Positions 46,083 to 57,439 of a stretch of DNA of 64,000 bases are shown piece by piece. The DNA comes from Brasenia schreberi (Eukaryota; Streptophyta; Magnoliopsida; Nymphaeales; Cabombaceae): assembly GCA_036023115.1 (NCBI GenBank), contig JAYKKT010000079.1, positions 11,337,501 through 11,401,500 on the forward strand, given 5' to 3'. The notes beneath the pieces were generated by a model. The model ran no database searches. It saw only the letters and a list, made by a program, of their open reading frames with translations, and was not told the origin of the DNA. The position numbers were made by a program, and so were the translations under genes. Numbering within the stretch: position 1 is the first letter of the stretch; the number at the start of each line of letters is the position of its first letter.

Positions 46083-47314
46083 ATGAGCCTTAGAGAAGGT
46101 GTAGGTGAGGTGACTAGGTCTGGAAGGATCTATGAATTCCCACACTTAGCTAAAAATACTAGCAAGGAAGCGGTCGTCTTACCCGACCGTTCAAAAGTAT
46201 GCATCCCTAATGCATCTCATGGCATGGACAAAGGTAAATGTATTGTGTTAACCCCATACGATTTAGAATTTCATCTTTCAAAACTTTTCATAAACATGTC
46301 TATATGAGAGTTGATACAAACCTCACCTAAACATAGACGAGTTTTAGAGGAAATCCTAAAAAGAGCCAAGGTTTACCCATCTATAACTCTCGAGTCCCTA
46401 TCCTTCTTGGTCTTTCTAATATGTGCCAAGGCCCCTATCATATTCATAGAGGATGAATTAGAGAGACAAAATATAGCCCATAATTAAGCTTTACATATAG
46501 AGGTGATATTGAATCACCACACTCTAAACAAGTGCTTGGTCGATGGGAGAGGAGGTCTAAACATTCTTCCTCTTCACGTGGCCTTTCAAATAGGAGTTGC
46601 TATGTGTAGGCTAGAATCAAGCCCTATCGTTATCACTGGATACGATGAAAATTCATCCCATCCACTAGGAGCCATTGAGTTGCCCATGGAAGTAGGTAAC
46701 ATTCAACACACGGGATTGTTTCATGTCTTAGACATAAACCTCCATTATAACCTATTGCTAGGAAGGCCTTGGATCCATAGTCTCCGAGCCATACCTTCAA
46801 CCCTTCACAAGTGTGTGAAATCTCATGGGACAACCAAGTGGTAGTAGTCCTTGAAGAAGACCACCCTCATCTTAAGAGAATTTGAAACTTCCCTTGTCTA
46901 TCAAGTCATCCATCAAATAAGGAGGCTATGGAGATGCCTCACCCACCTCAAGTCAACCACCCCCTAGGAGACTCTCACCATAGAGTCGTTCACCTCCTAG
47001 GAACCCTCAAATGTATGGAGTCGTCCTCCCCTAGAGTCGTCCATCTCCTAGGGAAGCCCAAGCTATCTCCAACTCTAAAACGTGTAGAACTACCTTCCCT
47101 TAAGGTTGTGCATATTTTAGGAAAGCCTAACCCATCTGTAATTCATACCTCTCAACTCCTAGCTAAACTCACTCGTGTGTATGACCATGATATGGACGAC
47201 ACCTTATTTCAAGGCCATCCACTTTACAAAAAATTTTCCAAACTCAAGAAGCCTTGGAATATGATGTTGAATATGGGATATACACCGTACCAAGGTCTAG
47301 GAGCCAAGAACTAA
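46083..47314 (+). pseudogene. gypsy protease and linker (element 1)
   Basis: 46,503-46,844 holds a retropepsin-like fold: 'NKCLVDGRGGLNILPLHV' with D-G-R in place of D-S/T-G, 'GAIELPMEVGNIQHTGLFHV' and the hallmark 'LLLGRPWIHSL'. The preceding 46,083-46,307 and following 46,928-47,314 frames are linker text shared with element 2, including a G-patch-like end 'MGYTPYQGLGAKN'. Stops at about 46,307, 46,485 and 46,844. Confidence 0.7.
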
Positions 47315-47654
47315 GGTAGGTTAGAGCCCATCATACCCTTGCCTAACCTGGGTTGAGATGGATTGGGCTACACCACATCCATACCCCCCGAGCCACCACC
47401 TAAGACCACTTAGGTCAACAGTGCCCTAGAACCCACTAACACCGAAACCTATGGCTTAGACCTCTTGTTTAGAGTCTAATTCATAGTGTTTTCTTTGTAG
47501 GTTTGATGGAAGACCCCTCTTTTGAAAAAAATCCCCAAAAATTATATATTTGAAAAAACCAAAAAAAATTAGAAAACTTTCAAAACCCAAAAATATTTGA
47601 AAAACCTGAAAATTCAAAAAGAAAGTTGTTTGTGTTCATTCTCCTAGTCTTTGT

Positions 47655-49591
47655 TTGGAAAAATCCAAAAAATTTGAAAAAGCTAAAAATCTCAAAAAGA
47701 AAGTCTTTTACATTCATCCTTCTAGCATTTGTTTTGAAAAAGACAAAAATATTGAAAAATTCAAAAATTTCAAAAATATTGGCCATGTACAAATCCCATT
47801 TTCGAGTTCTTCAAAACCCATGTGTATATCCCAACCAAAATCGTCCAAGTCCATTATATACAACCCTACTCTCTTGTATGACACTTCCCTAGAAATTAAA
47901 GTACTTGAGAGTGGTCAAAGCAAGGAGAAAGATTCCCTCATCAATGAGGAAGATCAAGCCTCCGAGCTTCCCGAATTTCATAGAATCCTTGACTTGGAAA
48001 AACCTTCAAATTCAGTAGGAGGGGATTTTCTAGAGATCAACCTAGGGAGTGAGTCTAACCCAAAGTATGTCAAAATAGGTGCTTGTTTGCATGAGCATGA
48101 AAAAGCATCATTCATTGCATTTTTAAATTCATATATGGATGTATTTGCATGGACCTATGAAGACATGCCGGGTTTAGACCCTACAATCGTAGAACATTAT
48201 CTCCCCTTAGAACCCAATGTGAAACCTGTGAAGCAAAAACTTAGAAAAATCCATCCCGATGTTCACTCCCAAGTTAAAGAGGGTTTAGAAGATCTTTTAA
48301 AAGCCAAATTTATAAAACCCATTGCTTATTCCGAATGGCTTTCAAATATTGTTGTGGTTCGAAAATCCAATGAGAAAATTCGAATTTGCATTGATTTTAG
48401 AAATTTGAATAAAGCCACTCCAAAAGATAATTTTCCTCTTCCAAACATTGATTTGATAGTGGATAGCACTGCAAATCATGAAATATTTTCTTTCATGGAT
48501 GGCTATTCGGGTTACAACCAAATCAAGTTAGCACCAAAAGATTAGGCAAAAACTACTTTTACTACACCTTGGGGCACATACTACTACACAGTTATGCCAT
48601 TTGGTTTGAAAAATGCCGGTGCCACATACCAAAGAGTCATGACTACCATTTTTCATGATCAAATCCATGAGCTCTTGGAAGTATATGTGGATGATCTTTT
48701 GGTAAAATAAAAAACCGACGAATACACATTGAATCTTTGCAAAGGGTTTTTGAAAGACTTAGGCTTTATAAAGTGAAGTTAAACCCTCAAAAATGTGTTT
48801 TTGGAGTGAAATCGGGAAAACTCTTAGGGTTCATGGTAAGCCAAAGGGGCATAGAAGTCGACCTCTCTAAGTGTGGAGCCATCGTAGACATGCCTCCACC
48901 CTCCAACTTGACCCAAATCCGAAGCCTCCAAGGTCAACTCCAAGCCATTAGGAGATTTATCTCCAATCTAGCAACAAGATGCAAACCTTTCAATAGGCTT
49001 TTAAGAAAAGGGGTTAAATTTGAATGGGATGCCGATTGCCAAAAAGTTTTTGAAGATTAAAAACTTATTTGGTAAATCCTTTGATTTTAAAACCTCCAAA
49101 GCAAGGAAAACCTTTATTGCTTTATTTCCATTTATGCGAATGCATTGGGTGCTTTACTTGCTCAATATGAGGATGATAGTCTTAAGGAGTACACTATTTA
49201 CTACATTTCGAAAACTCTATTGGCATATGAAAGAAATTATCAAGCCATAGAGAAAATGTGCTTAGCCTTGGTGTGGGTTTGCCAAAAGTTTAGACATTAT
49301 TTCCTAGATCACGAAATTTGGATAGTGTCTAAACTTGATCCAATCAAGCGCTTATTTGAAAAACCTATCCTAACGGGTAGGCTAGGTAAATGACAACTCC
49401 TCTTAATGGAGTATGATTTAAAATTTCATCATCAAAGCTCTATTAAGGGACAAGCCCTAGCCGATCATGTGACCGAATTGCCTCTTGAAGATACATATCC
49501 CATACTTGATGAAATTCCCGATGAAAGCATATTTGTAAATGAATTTCTAAACCATGTTTTAGCAAATTGTTTTAATGAAGATCGAGTATGA
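47655..49591 (+). pseudogene. gypsy RT and first RNase H (element 1)
   Basis: 47,655-48,545 (296 codons) has the basic linker, 'AWTYEDMPGLDP', 'LRKIHPDVHSQVKEGLEDLL', 'IRICIDFRNLNKATPKDNFP' and 'FSFMDGYSGYNQIKLAPKD', then a TAG at 48,543. The palm continues with 'PFGLKNAGATYQRVMTTIFH' and 'VYVDDLLVK' (catalytic YVDD intact), a stop, then 48,737-49,060 thumb text ('LNPQKCVFGVKSGKLLGF'). RNase H follows with 'GALLAQYEDD' and 'AIEKMCLALVWVCQKFRHYF'. There are several stops and a frameshift near 49,060. Confidence 0.82.
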
Positions 49592-49966
49592 AAGATGTAT
49601 TTTGATGGGGCAAAGAATCAACAAGGGGCATGTGTGAGAATCATCCTCATATCTCCCGAGAAAGGAGAGATCTCAATTGCAATTCGATTAGATTTTCCAT
49701 GCTCAAATAATGTGGCTGAATATGAAGCAGTGATATAAGGCCTAAAAATTTTGAAAAATCTAGGGGCATCATGTGTTGAAGTCTTTGGAGATTCTATGCT
49801 TGTTATAAACCAAATTTTGAAAATTTGGCAAGTCAAAAATGAAAAGCTCATACCATATCACGAATTGGCCACTCAATTGGTTGATTCCTTCAAATCATGC
49901 ACACTTACTTACATAGGTAAAGAGGACAACACCATAGCAGATGCCCTCTCATCCGCTCATCCCTAA
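49592..49966 (+). pseudogene. second RNase H (aRNH) of gypsy element 1
   Basis: After a TGA at 49,589-49,591: 'KMYFDGAKNQQGACVRII' (first catalytic Asp), 'AEYEAVI' (Glu) with a stop, then 49,751-49,966 with 'CVEVFGDSMLVINQILKIW' (Asp) and 'EDNTIADALS' (Asp). All four catalytic acids of the second RNase H are recognisable here, unlike element 2. This extra domain between RNase H and integrase is the signature of Tat-lineage elements. Confidence 0.7.
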
Positions 49967-50149
49967 GAGTCGACCCCACCATGGGAACTCGATCCTTAGA
50001 GATCTTGCACTCACCCACTCCACACATCCATTATTTAGAGATTTGCTAAAATGACCAAAATTCTATTGAAAAACCTTTGTTTCAAGACATTAAAAACCTT
50101 TTAGAAAATGGAGGATTTTCTGAATTTGCTTCTTCTAAAGATAAAGCTT

Positions 50150-50971
50150 TTATTCGAAAGATTTCAACCTGATATGTGATTTTGGGAGGTGTTCTTTACA
50201 AAAAGAGTTTTGCCAGCGTCTTGTTGAGATGTGTAGACCTTGCTGAGGCTAGGACCATAATGTATGAATTCCACGATGGGGAATGTGGAGGCCATGTCAA
50301 TGCAAATATGATGGTCATGAAAATACTTAGGGCCGGTTATTTTTTATCCACGCTAAAGCAAGATTGTCATAATCATGTTAGGAAATGTAATCAATGTCAA
50401 GTGCATGGACACACCATTCATATCCCATCGTCCTCCTTGCATTCCATCGTGAGCCCATGACCCTTCACCATGTGGGCATTTGACATCATAGAACCAATCT
50501 CCCCAATTGCATCAAATGGACATAGGTTCATCTTAGGAGCCACCGAATATTTTTCTAAGTTGTAGAAGCTACCTCCTTAGCTAATGTCCAAGGACAACAT
50601 GTAGTGGCATTCATTAAGAAAAATATCTTGGCTCGATTTGTAGTTCCAAGGAACCTAGTGTCTGATAATGACACACCTTTCAAGAATGAGAAGATGGAAA
50701 AGTTATGTAATACCTATGGCATGACTCAACACTTCTCATCGCCCTACTACCCTTAAAGCAATGGCCAAGCCAAAGCTACGAACAAAACTCTCATAAGCAT
50801 CATTGAGAAAACCTTAGAGAAGGGTAGGACATGGCATGAGAATTCATGAAGCCTTATGAGCTTATAGGACTTCTATCCGAATACCTACGAATGCCACACC
50901 ATTCGAGTTGGTCTATGGTACAAATGTCATACTCCCCATTCATACCAAATTGCGATCATTTCATACATCGC
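50150..50971 (+). pseudogene. gypsy integrase (element 1), truncated
   Basis: 50,176-50,460 has the HHCC zinc region: 'FHDGECGGHVNANMMVMKI' and 'CHNHVRKCNQCQVHG'. The catalytic core follows with stops: 'MWAFDIIEPI' (first Asp), 'SDNDTPFKNE' (second Asp) and the SPYYP region with GQAKATNK, where the catalytic Glu is Lys. The copy ends at 50,971 in the segment 'LRSFHTS', where element 2 begins. Confidence 0.78.
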
Positions 50972-51739
50972 TGTAAACACCCCAAAATCCCACAAACTTC
51001 TCAAATAAACCTGGTTTTATAAAAGTAGCCTCAAAGGGCTATTTTGAGTCTGGAAACCCAGGAGCCTTCCAAACAAACCCTGTATATATGTTTAAACTAT
51101 ATATGTTTTAAAATATATATAATATACTTTTAAAACCTTTTAAAATACGTTTTGAAACCCCACAAAGCGGCTTGGCTTGATGAAAGCAGGACCAAAAGAG
51201 CAAAAGAGAGCCCGGAACCGGAGCACATGTCGAGCCCGGCACAACAACTCTCGTGTTAGATTCATCCCCAGAATCTCGAACGTTCAAGCCCCTGTTATCA
51301 ACAAAAATTATTTGAAATCATCTCCGAAAGGTGAAAACAGAAGCGGACGACCATGTTGGCGAAGACCCAACGCAAGACGGAGTACTGATGCTGTCAGGCC
51401 CCGCACAAACCGTTCATTTCGAACATACCCTGAAGGAGTCATAATTCGGTTTGGATTGGATCTGGACCATATATATCCAGATCCCAATCCAAACGTATAT
51501 GTGGATTTGGATTTGGATCCAGAGATCCAATCCAATATCCACATCCATGGCCCACATCACCTTCTCATAAATGGAGGTGGGGCCCACTTGAAATTCACGT
51601 GGGATTTTGGGCATGAGAGAGAATGGGGAGGATTACATGTGAGGGAAATATATTAAGCTTAACTTGTGTGTCAAGTTTTGGGTTAATCATGTGGGTTAGC
51701 CTAATTAGTGTGGGTTTAAGCTTGTATGAACCTACACCT

Positions 51740-52200
51740 AACCTAGGGCTGCACCAACATGATGCAATGAAGTCCATGGGCTATGCAAAGGGATGCTCCT
51801 AACCCAATCCTATGCCAAAACCCCTAATCCTAGCCATTTGCCCTAATCCCGGCCTAATCCCAACCTAATCACCTAACCTACTTCCCTAATCCTTCCCTAA
51901 TCACAACCTAATCACCTAACCGACCTCCCTAATCCTTCCCTAAACCTAGCCTAATTCCCTTAATCCTAACCTAATCCTAGCCTAAACACCTAACCCACCT
52001 CATTAAACCTCACCCTAAAACCAACCCACCTAGCTAAGCCCTAAACCACTAAACCACCCCACCTAAACCCTAGCACACCATATCCCTAAAACAACCTAAA
52101 CTAAATATTTGGCCCCCCCTAAATATCTAGCCCACCTTATTCCTAAACCACCACCACCTAACCACCAAACCAACCCCTCAAAACCAACCCAACCGACCTC
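51740..52200. repeat. CCTAAYCC-rich degenerate satellite-like stretch
   Basis: Dense, irregular CCTAATCC, CACCTAACC and CCTAAACC motifs upstream of the LTR TATA box; repeated in the 3' LTR at 63,170-63,640. Confidence 0.8.
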
Positions 52201-52208
52201 CTAAAATC

Positions 52209-52216
52209 CTATAAAA
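52209..52216 (+). promoter_or_regulatory. putative TATA box of gypsy LTR
   Basis: CCTATAAAAACCCCCC. The equivalent in the 3' LTR is CCTATAAATCCCCCC near 63,650. GC- and CT-rich text follows, as expected for a plant transcription start. Confidence 0.6.
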
Positions 52217-53239
52217 ACCCCCCTAGTGGGCGAGTTTTTCAGATTTTCTAGCTCCACCTTGGGCAGTCGAGCCCTTCCTCTCCTCTCTCACCCCTTGCTC
52301 TTTCTCTCACCTACTCCACCACCACCTCCCAGCCTGCACCACTCCAGCTCCACTCCACTCCACCACAACCTCCTGGACAACTCCACTCCTTCCACCCGGC
52401 TGCCTTACTTGGACACCCGCCACCTTCCCCTTTCTCTCCGGTTAGTACCCTATCCTAACACCCCCCTCTCTTCACTCCCCCTCCACTCTCAGCCACCACA
52501 TCACCATCACCTCCCGGCCGCCATCTACCACCCTTCACCATTCGGCCAACCTCTGCCCGACTGCATCACACCCACCACCTTACCTCTTCCCTAGACAGCC
52601 CCTAGTTAGTCACCCTTAACCTTACCTTTTCCCTTAAACCAACCCTTAGCCAACACCCTAGCTAGCTCCCCTTTGCCATTCCTAAGCACCCCTAGTTACC
52701 CCAGCCGGCCACTACCTAACTACCTGCCACTAGTCGGCCAACCACAACCGATTGTACCTTGCCACACCCGCAACCTTATATCCTCTTCCTTAGACAACCC
52801 CTAGTCAAGACCCCTAGCTCTACCTTCCCTAGGACCTGCCCTACACCTTAGTGACAACCCCTAACTACCCCAGCCCAAGGCACCACAACAGCACCCCTTC
52901 CCATCATCCGGCTAGCGCCAAGGCACCACATCCGCTCCCTTGACACCCGGCCAGCACCCTCCTTTGCCGTGCTCTTCCGAGGAGCTCCCTCTTGCAGCCC
53001 AAGGCGACGCTCAAGCCCAAGATCAAGCAAGTCACCTCCGGACCAGCTATACGTAAGTGCCTAACTCGGTCCTTGTTTATAGACTTGCTTAAGCTTAATT
53101 AAATTTGATACGGGGTTGTAATAACGGAGCATTGTCTCCCCCGCTTGTAATAACGTGGCTTGGCACACCCACACACACGTGCACTTGAGCCTATCTCGCT
53201 CTTAGTTGTGCACGATTTTGAACACACACGGGCCTAATC

Positions 53240-53660
53240 AGCCCTTAAGATATAAACTTATTTATATAATTTAAGTTGCGTGGGGTTTTGCTTAAGTTGT
53301 ATGTGTTGTCTTTCAATTCTCGCACACACACATATTGAGCTTTCGCTCTTATTTGCAAGAACCAAGTAAGGGCCGTGTTATATTTTTCCTTGGGTTTAAT
53401 TTCATGTTGTGTGTGTTGTCTTTCAATTCTCGCACTCACACACATTGAGCTTTCGCTCTTACTCCCCAAGACCTTAGTCAAGGCCTATTGCAATTTATAT
53501 TTGGGTTTAATTTCATGTCGTGTGCGTAGTACTTTAATTCTCGCACTCACACACATTGAGCTTTCGCTCTTACTCCCAAGACCTTAGTCAAGGACATATT
53601 GCAATTTATATTTGGGTTTCATTTAAGTCGTGTGAGTTGTCTTTCAATATACACACAACA
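53240..53660 (+). repeat. tandem subrepeats (~118 bp) in gypsy LTR
   Basis: Three units with CACACACATTGAGCTTTCGC, TCTTACTCCCAAGACC(TTAG) and TTGGGTTTAATTTCATGT. Also present, complemented, in the solo LTR at 11,690-12,130. Confidence 0.85.
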
Positions 53661-54409
53661 CCCACGCAACACGTTGGCGACCTTTGGGCCCATATATATT
53701 ATAAGTATTTCCCTTTCGGCTCTGTCTTTAAGATTTGGGTTTTAAGGTTCAACAGTGTACGTAGTCTTTAGATATATACACGGCACACACTTGCACTATT
53801 GAGCCTTTCCGCTCTTAAGATATAGCCATATTTCCCTTTTGCAATTTCCCTTTTGCAATTTACATTTCAAGTCATTTCCCTTCCGCATTGTCTTTCAATT
53901 TCGGGTTTTCCCTTTGGAGTTGCGTGAGTTTACATTGCATATACGCCATACCACGAGTTAGGATGCATATTGCATCAAAGAAAACCCCATACTCCCGCTC
54001 AAAGTCGCCCCACTTAGGTCACGTGTTCATAACACACACCTAGTTGGCCCAAAAAGGGATAAAAAGAAAGACATAGGCACGTGTAAATCCACGTGAAAAA
54101 AAACTTGAAAATCATACAAAAACAACCCGAATCGAACACCTCAAACGTTTTCGTAGGTTCTCATATTTTAAAACTCGATTTTTAAAGCGTACAGACTAAC
54201 CCTTGCGCATCGGTGTAAGAAGGTCTACGACGAAAAGAGCTTGCTTGCTCACAGTCGCCACGTTAGGAGTCAGATTTTAAAGTATTTCTTCGCTAGCTTA
54301 AGTAAGCTAGCTGGCACGCCCTTTTTGCTTAAATAGGACTTAGACACACGAAAATGTTCACTTCAGGCCTAAAAACCAGAAGCGGGAACTTTCTGCGTCT
54401 ACAGGGATT

Positions 54410-54426
54410 TGGCACGCCCGGTGGGA
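54410..54426 (+). other. primer-binding site of gypsy element 2
   Basis: TGGCACGCCCGGTGGGA, 6 bp after the LTR end. Confidence 0.7.
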
Positions 54427-54483
54427 TGTGAGTCTTTTTAAATCGAGTTATCTTAGGAGCCTTGCGAAAATATTTTCCAAAAG

Positions 54484-55955
54484 GTGTTATTTTTAACTCT
54501 TTCTTTATTGTACTTCATACGTAGGAATTTTGAAAAGCTTGAAAGCATGTCAAAATCCAACCCAAGTGAAGTGTCGAGCCAAGGCTCATGCGCATCAAGT
54601 TCTCACTCTAGAAGGATTTTGAAAAATAAAATCAAACTAGACGAGATAGAGGACTTGAGAAGGGAATTCGAGGCCAAAATCGATGCTCTTAGCCAAGAGG
54701 CTGAAGTAGGCGGTTCATGTTCATCGAATGGTGAACAAAGGGCCAAGAAAAAAACTGAAAAACCTCGCAAGCATAAAGAGGCCTCCGTAATGGAAGGCAA
54801 CAAATACCACGAGTCCTTCACACAAAAGGACCGTAAAGCCCTACAACAGCTGCTGAAAGGGTAAAATAAAGAGAAAAGGAGTTATGCCCTGTCTGATTTC
54901 CTACCCATGGATTATGAAACAGACAGTGATGATGAAATACCGAACTTCCATTGGTATGACGGCATGGGAGACCCTAGGTCTCACTTACAACTTTTCTCGC
55001 ATCGAGCCCATAAGAAGAAAAAGGACTCGATGAAATGGGTGTATTGGTTCCCTCTATCCCTTAAAGGCACAGCTGCCAAATGGCTGGCTTCCTATGATTT
55101 AAGCCAGTTCGCTACTTTTGAAGAGTTAGCGAACTGCTTTATGCAAAGATTTGCACATAACGTAGAAGTCACGCCGACTTTAAACACTTTAAGGGATACA
55201 AAGCAAGGCAAGAACGAAGACATGCATGCCTTCATTATTCGGTGGAGGTCCCTTTTAGGGCAAGTGCGAGAGCCAATATCTGAAGGATGCGTAGTCATGC
55301 TCATCTTGGATAATTTTAAAAGTGAGCTAAAGACCCTTCTCTCGCTTCACGAAATCTCAACTTTCCATAAGTTGATCAAAAAAACATCCCTTTTCGAAAC
55401 TAACTTGAAAAAGGGGATATACGATCACTTATGGAAAGGAAGTGTCATTTCCAAAACCCGCTTGGAGAGCCCATCACTTATGGGCTACCCACGATGGACA
55501 AAGGGGCAAAGCCCCATAAAATCGCCAATGTCCGGGTGGATCTAGGTCCGGCGAGCACTTCAAAAAATTTTGAAAAATCAGAAAATAAAAGGGTGAGAAA
55601 CTTCCAAAAACCTGTTGAAAAATGGGAGTACACACCGTTGGGGCAACCTGTGTCGGAGGTCCTAGACCTCCTACTTGCCCAAGGCATGATTGAACTTCCC
55701 GAAATCCCCGAGGTAGTCACTTTCAAAGGGGGATATTTAAACCGCTTTTGTAAGTATCATCGGCTCAAAGGCCATGATACAAAGCGTTGTTTCTCCCTTT
55801 TAAACAAAATCGAGAACTTGATAGTGGAGGGCCGGCTCCAGGTCACTACGGAACCTGAGCCAACTCAAGCTATCTTTAAAGAACCCTTTCCCAAGAATGC
55901 CAGTAGCAGTGGGAAAGGAAAGGAGTATATACCCTCACCTTTTCGAAAGATCTAG
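54484..55955 (+). pseudogene. gypsy gag (element 2)
   Basis: Three open pieces: 54,484-54,864 (N-terminal charged region, 'MSKSNPSEVSSQGSCASSSH'; ends at TAA), 54,907-55,545 (capsid-like retrotransposon gag: 'FHWYDGMGDPRSHLQLFSHR', 'YDLSQFATFEELANCFMQRF', 'WRSLLGQVREPISEG'), and 55,431-55,955 in another frame (proline-rich linker, knuckle-like 'FCKYHRLKGHDTKRCFSLL'). A stop and one frameshift near 55,430 separate what should be a single gag. The CxYHxxxGHxTxxC pattern replaces a classical CCHC knuckle in this lineage. Confidence 0.82.
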
Positions 55956-56131
55956 TGCAATCGTTTGAGTCTGGTCGACCCACTTGTGTGTCTATTCTTG
56001 TACTTTACAAGAAGCCCGCCCAAGTAGTCATCCGGGGACCACCAAGAGCTGAATCCTTGGCTAAATCGGTTTTAAAAATCCAAGGTGCTCCAAAACTCTA
56101 AATTAGAGCCAGTTTAAGTGCGAACCCTAGG

Positions 56132-57259
56132 TTGGTCGTAGGGGAAGTGACAAGATCCGGGAGGATCTATCAACCCCCACACCTACAAAGTGCTAAAAAG
56201 GTGGTCAGTATGCCTGGCCCCTCAAAAGCATGTATTCCTAGAGTTCTGCCGAAAGTAGACAATGGGAAAATCGTTTTAAACCCTTATGATTTCGAAAACC
56301 ATCTTTCAAAGATTCCTATCCACATGTCCATCCTAGAGCTTATACAAACTTCGCCTAGGCATAGACTCGTGCTAGAGAAAATTCTAGAAAGAGCTAAGGT
56401 TAGTTTGAACATTAGTCCTGAATCCCTGTCTGACCAAGTAGCATCAATAGGAGCAAAATCGCCCATCACTTTCTCGGAAGATGATGTATATAGACCCTAC
56501 GAGTCCCACAACTAGGCCCTGCATATCGAGGTGGTTCTGAATAACCACTCTCTGGACAGGTGCCTAGTCGATGGGGGAGGAGGGCTCAACATCCTTCCAC
56601 TTCATGTGGCATATCAAATCGGAGTTATCTTGACTTTTGTGAACCCAAGTCCCATCGTTATCACTAGATACGATGGGAATGTGTCTAGACCTTTAGGATT
56701 GATCGAACTCCTTATGGAAACGGGAGGGATCGCACACACGGGGGTGTTCCATGTCTTGGACATCCACCCCCATTATAACCTGTTGTTGGGGAGGCCTTGG
56801 ATACACAGCTTGAGCGTTGTGCCATCCACCTTCCACAGGTGTGTCAAGATCCCTTTTAGGGACCAAGTCGTGGTGATCGTAGGTGAGAGTCACCCTCAGT
56901 TTCAGGGGATCATAAACTCCCTTTGTTTGTCGAGCTCCCAGGCCCATGAGAATAACCTAGGGCAGACCATGGTTGAGCCGCCAAGGCTCGTGTTAGAAAG
57001 TCCTAGGAAGGTCGTATACGTCAGGGGACCGCCCAAAGCAGGCCCTCTCCCGATCCTAACCCTTCTAGGAAGACCCAAACATCCCTTATTTCCAAAGCTC
57101 CTGGACAAAAAGCCATACGAGCACGATATGGACGACAACAAGTTCCAGGACCACGATTTATACTCAAATTTTTTAAAAAACAAAAAATCATGGAACATGC
57201 TGTTGAACATGGGCTATACGCCCTATAAAAGTCTAGGGCACAAAACCAGGGTCTCCTAG
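56132..57259 (+). pseudogene. gypsy protease and linker (element 2)
   Basis: 56,132-56,515 is linker; a TAG ends it. 56,531-57,259 (242 codons) carries the protease: 'DRCLVDGGGGLNILPLHVAY' (D-G-G instead of D-S/T-G, as in several plant gypsy proteases), 'METGGIAHTGVFHVLD' and 'YNLLLGRPWIHSL'. The C-terminal part ends with a G-patch-like 'LNMGYTPYKSLGHKTR'. It cuts gag-pol in the particle. One stop separates it from gag. Confidence 0.72.
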
Positions 57260-57439
57260 AGCCCATACTTCCTAGGGCCAACCCAAGCCGATACGGGATC
57301 GGCTACACTCCCAAAATACCGCCAGAGCCACCCCCTGTGACCACTTGGGTCAAGGGTGCCCTGAAGCCTACCCTAGAAGAGACCTACGATTTAGACCTCT
57401 TATTCCGAGTCTAACCCGTAGTGTTTTCCCTTTGTAGGT

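Larger units (their letters stand above)
43100..50971 (+). mobile_element. Ty3/gypsy element 1 (Tat-like, dual RNase H), 3' end displaced
   Basis: 5' LTR 43,100-44,361, primer site, gag, protease, RT, RNase H, a second RNase H-like domain, and integrase up to 50,971, where element 2 is inserted. The remaining integrase C-terminus and 3' LTR should lie beyond the right edge of the window. The order RT-RNH-second RNH-INT, with a gag ending in a CKYHRLKGHDTNKC knuckle, is that of the Tat lineage of plant gypsy elements. Stops and frameshifts throughout. Confidence 0.85.
50972..54403 (+). repeat. 5' LTR of gypsy element 2 (3.43 kb)
   Basis: TGTAAACACCCC...GCGTCTACA. It includes GGATCTGGAT-type repeats (51,450-51,545), a long CCTAATCC/CCTAACC-rich stretch (51,740-52,200), a TATA box (52,209), a C-rich leader (52,250-53,030) and about 118-bp tandem subrepeats (53,240-53,660). 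The first 1.6 kb is repeated in the 3' LTR. Confidence 0.9.

Noticed and set aside
51740..52200. CCTAA-rich text resembling telomeric repeat
   Set aside because: Irregular CCTAATCC/CACCTAACC motifs, not the plant CCCTAAA array, and repeated in the other LTR of the same gypsy element.
52226..53030. Proline-rich frames (possible extensin-like protein)
   Set aside because: Located downstream of the LTR TATA box in the C-rich leader, not conserved in frame in the 3' LTR copy, and no signal peptide plus SPPP pattern.
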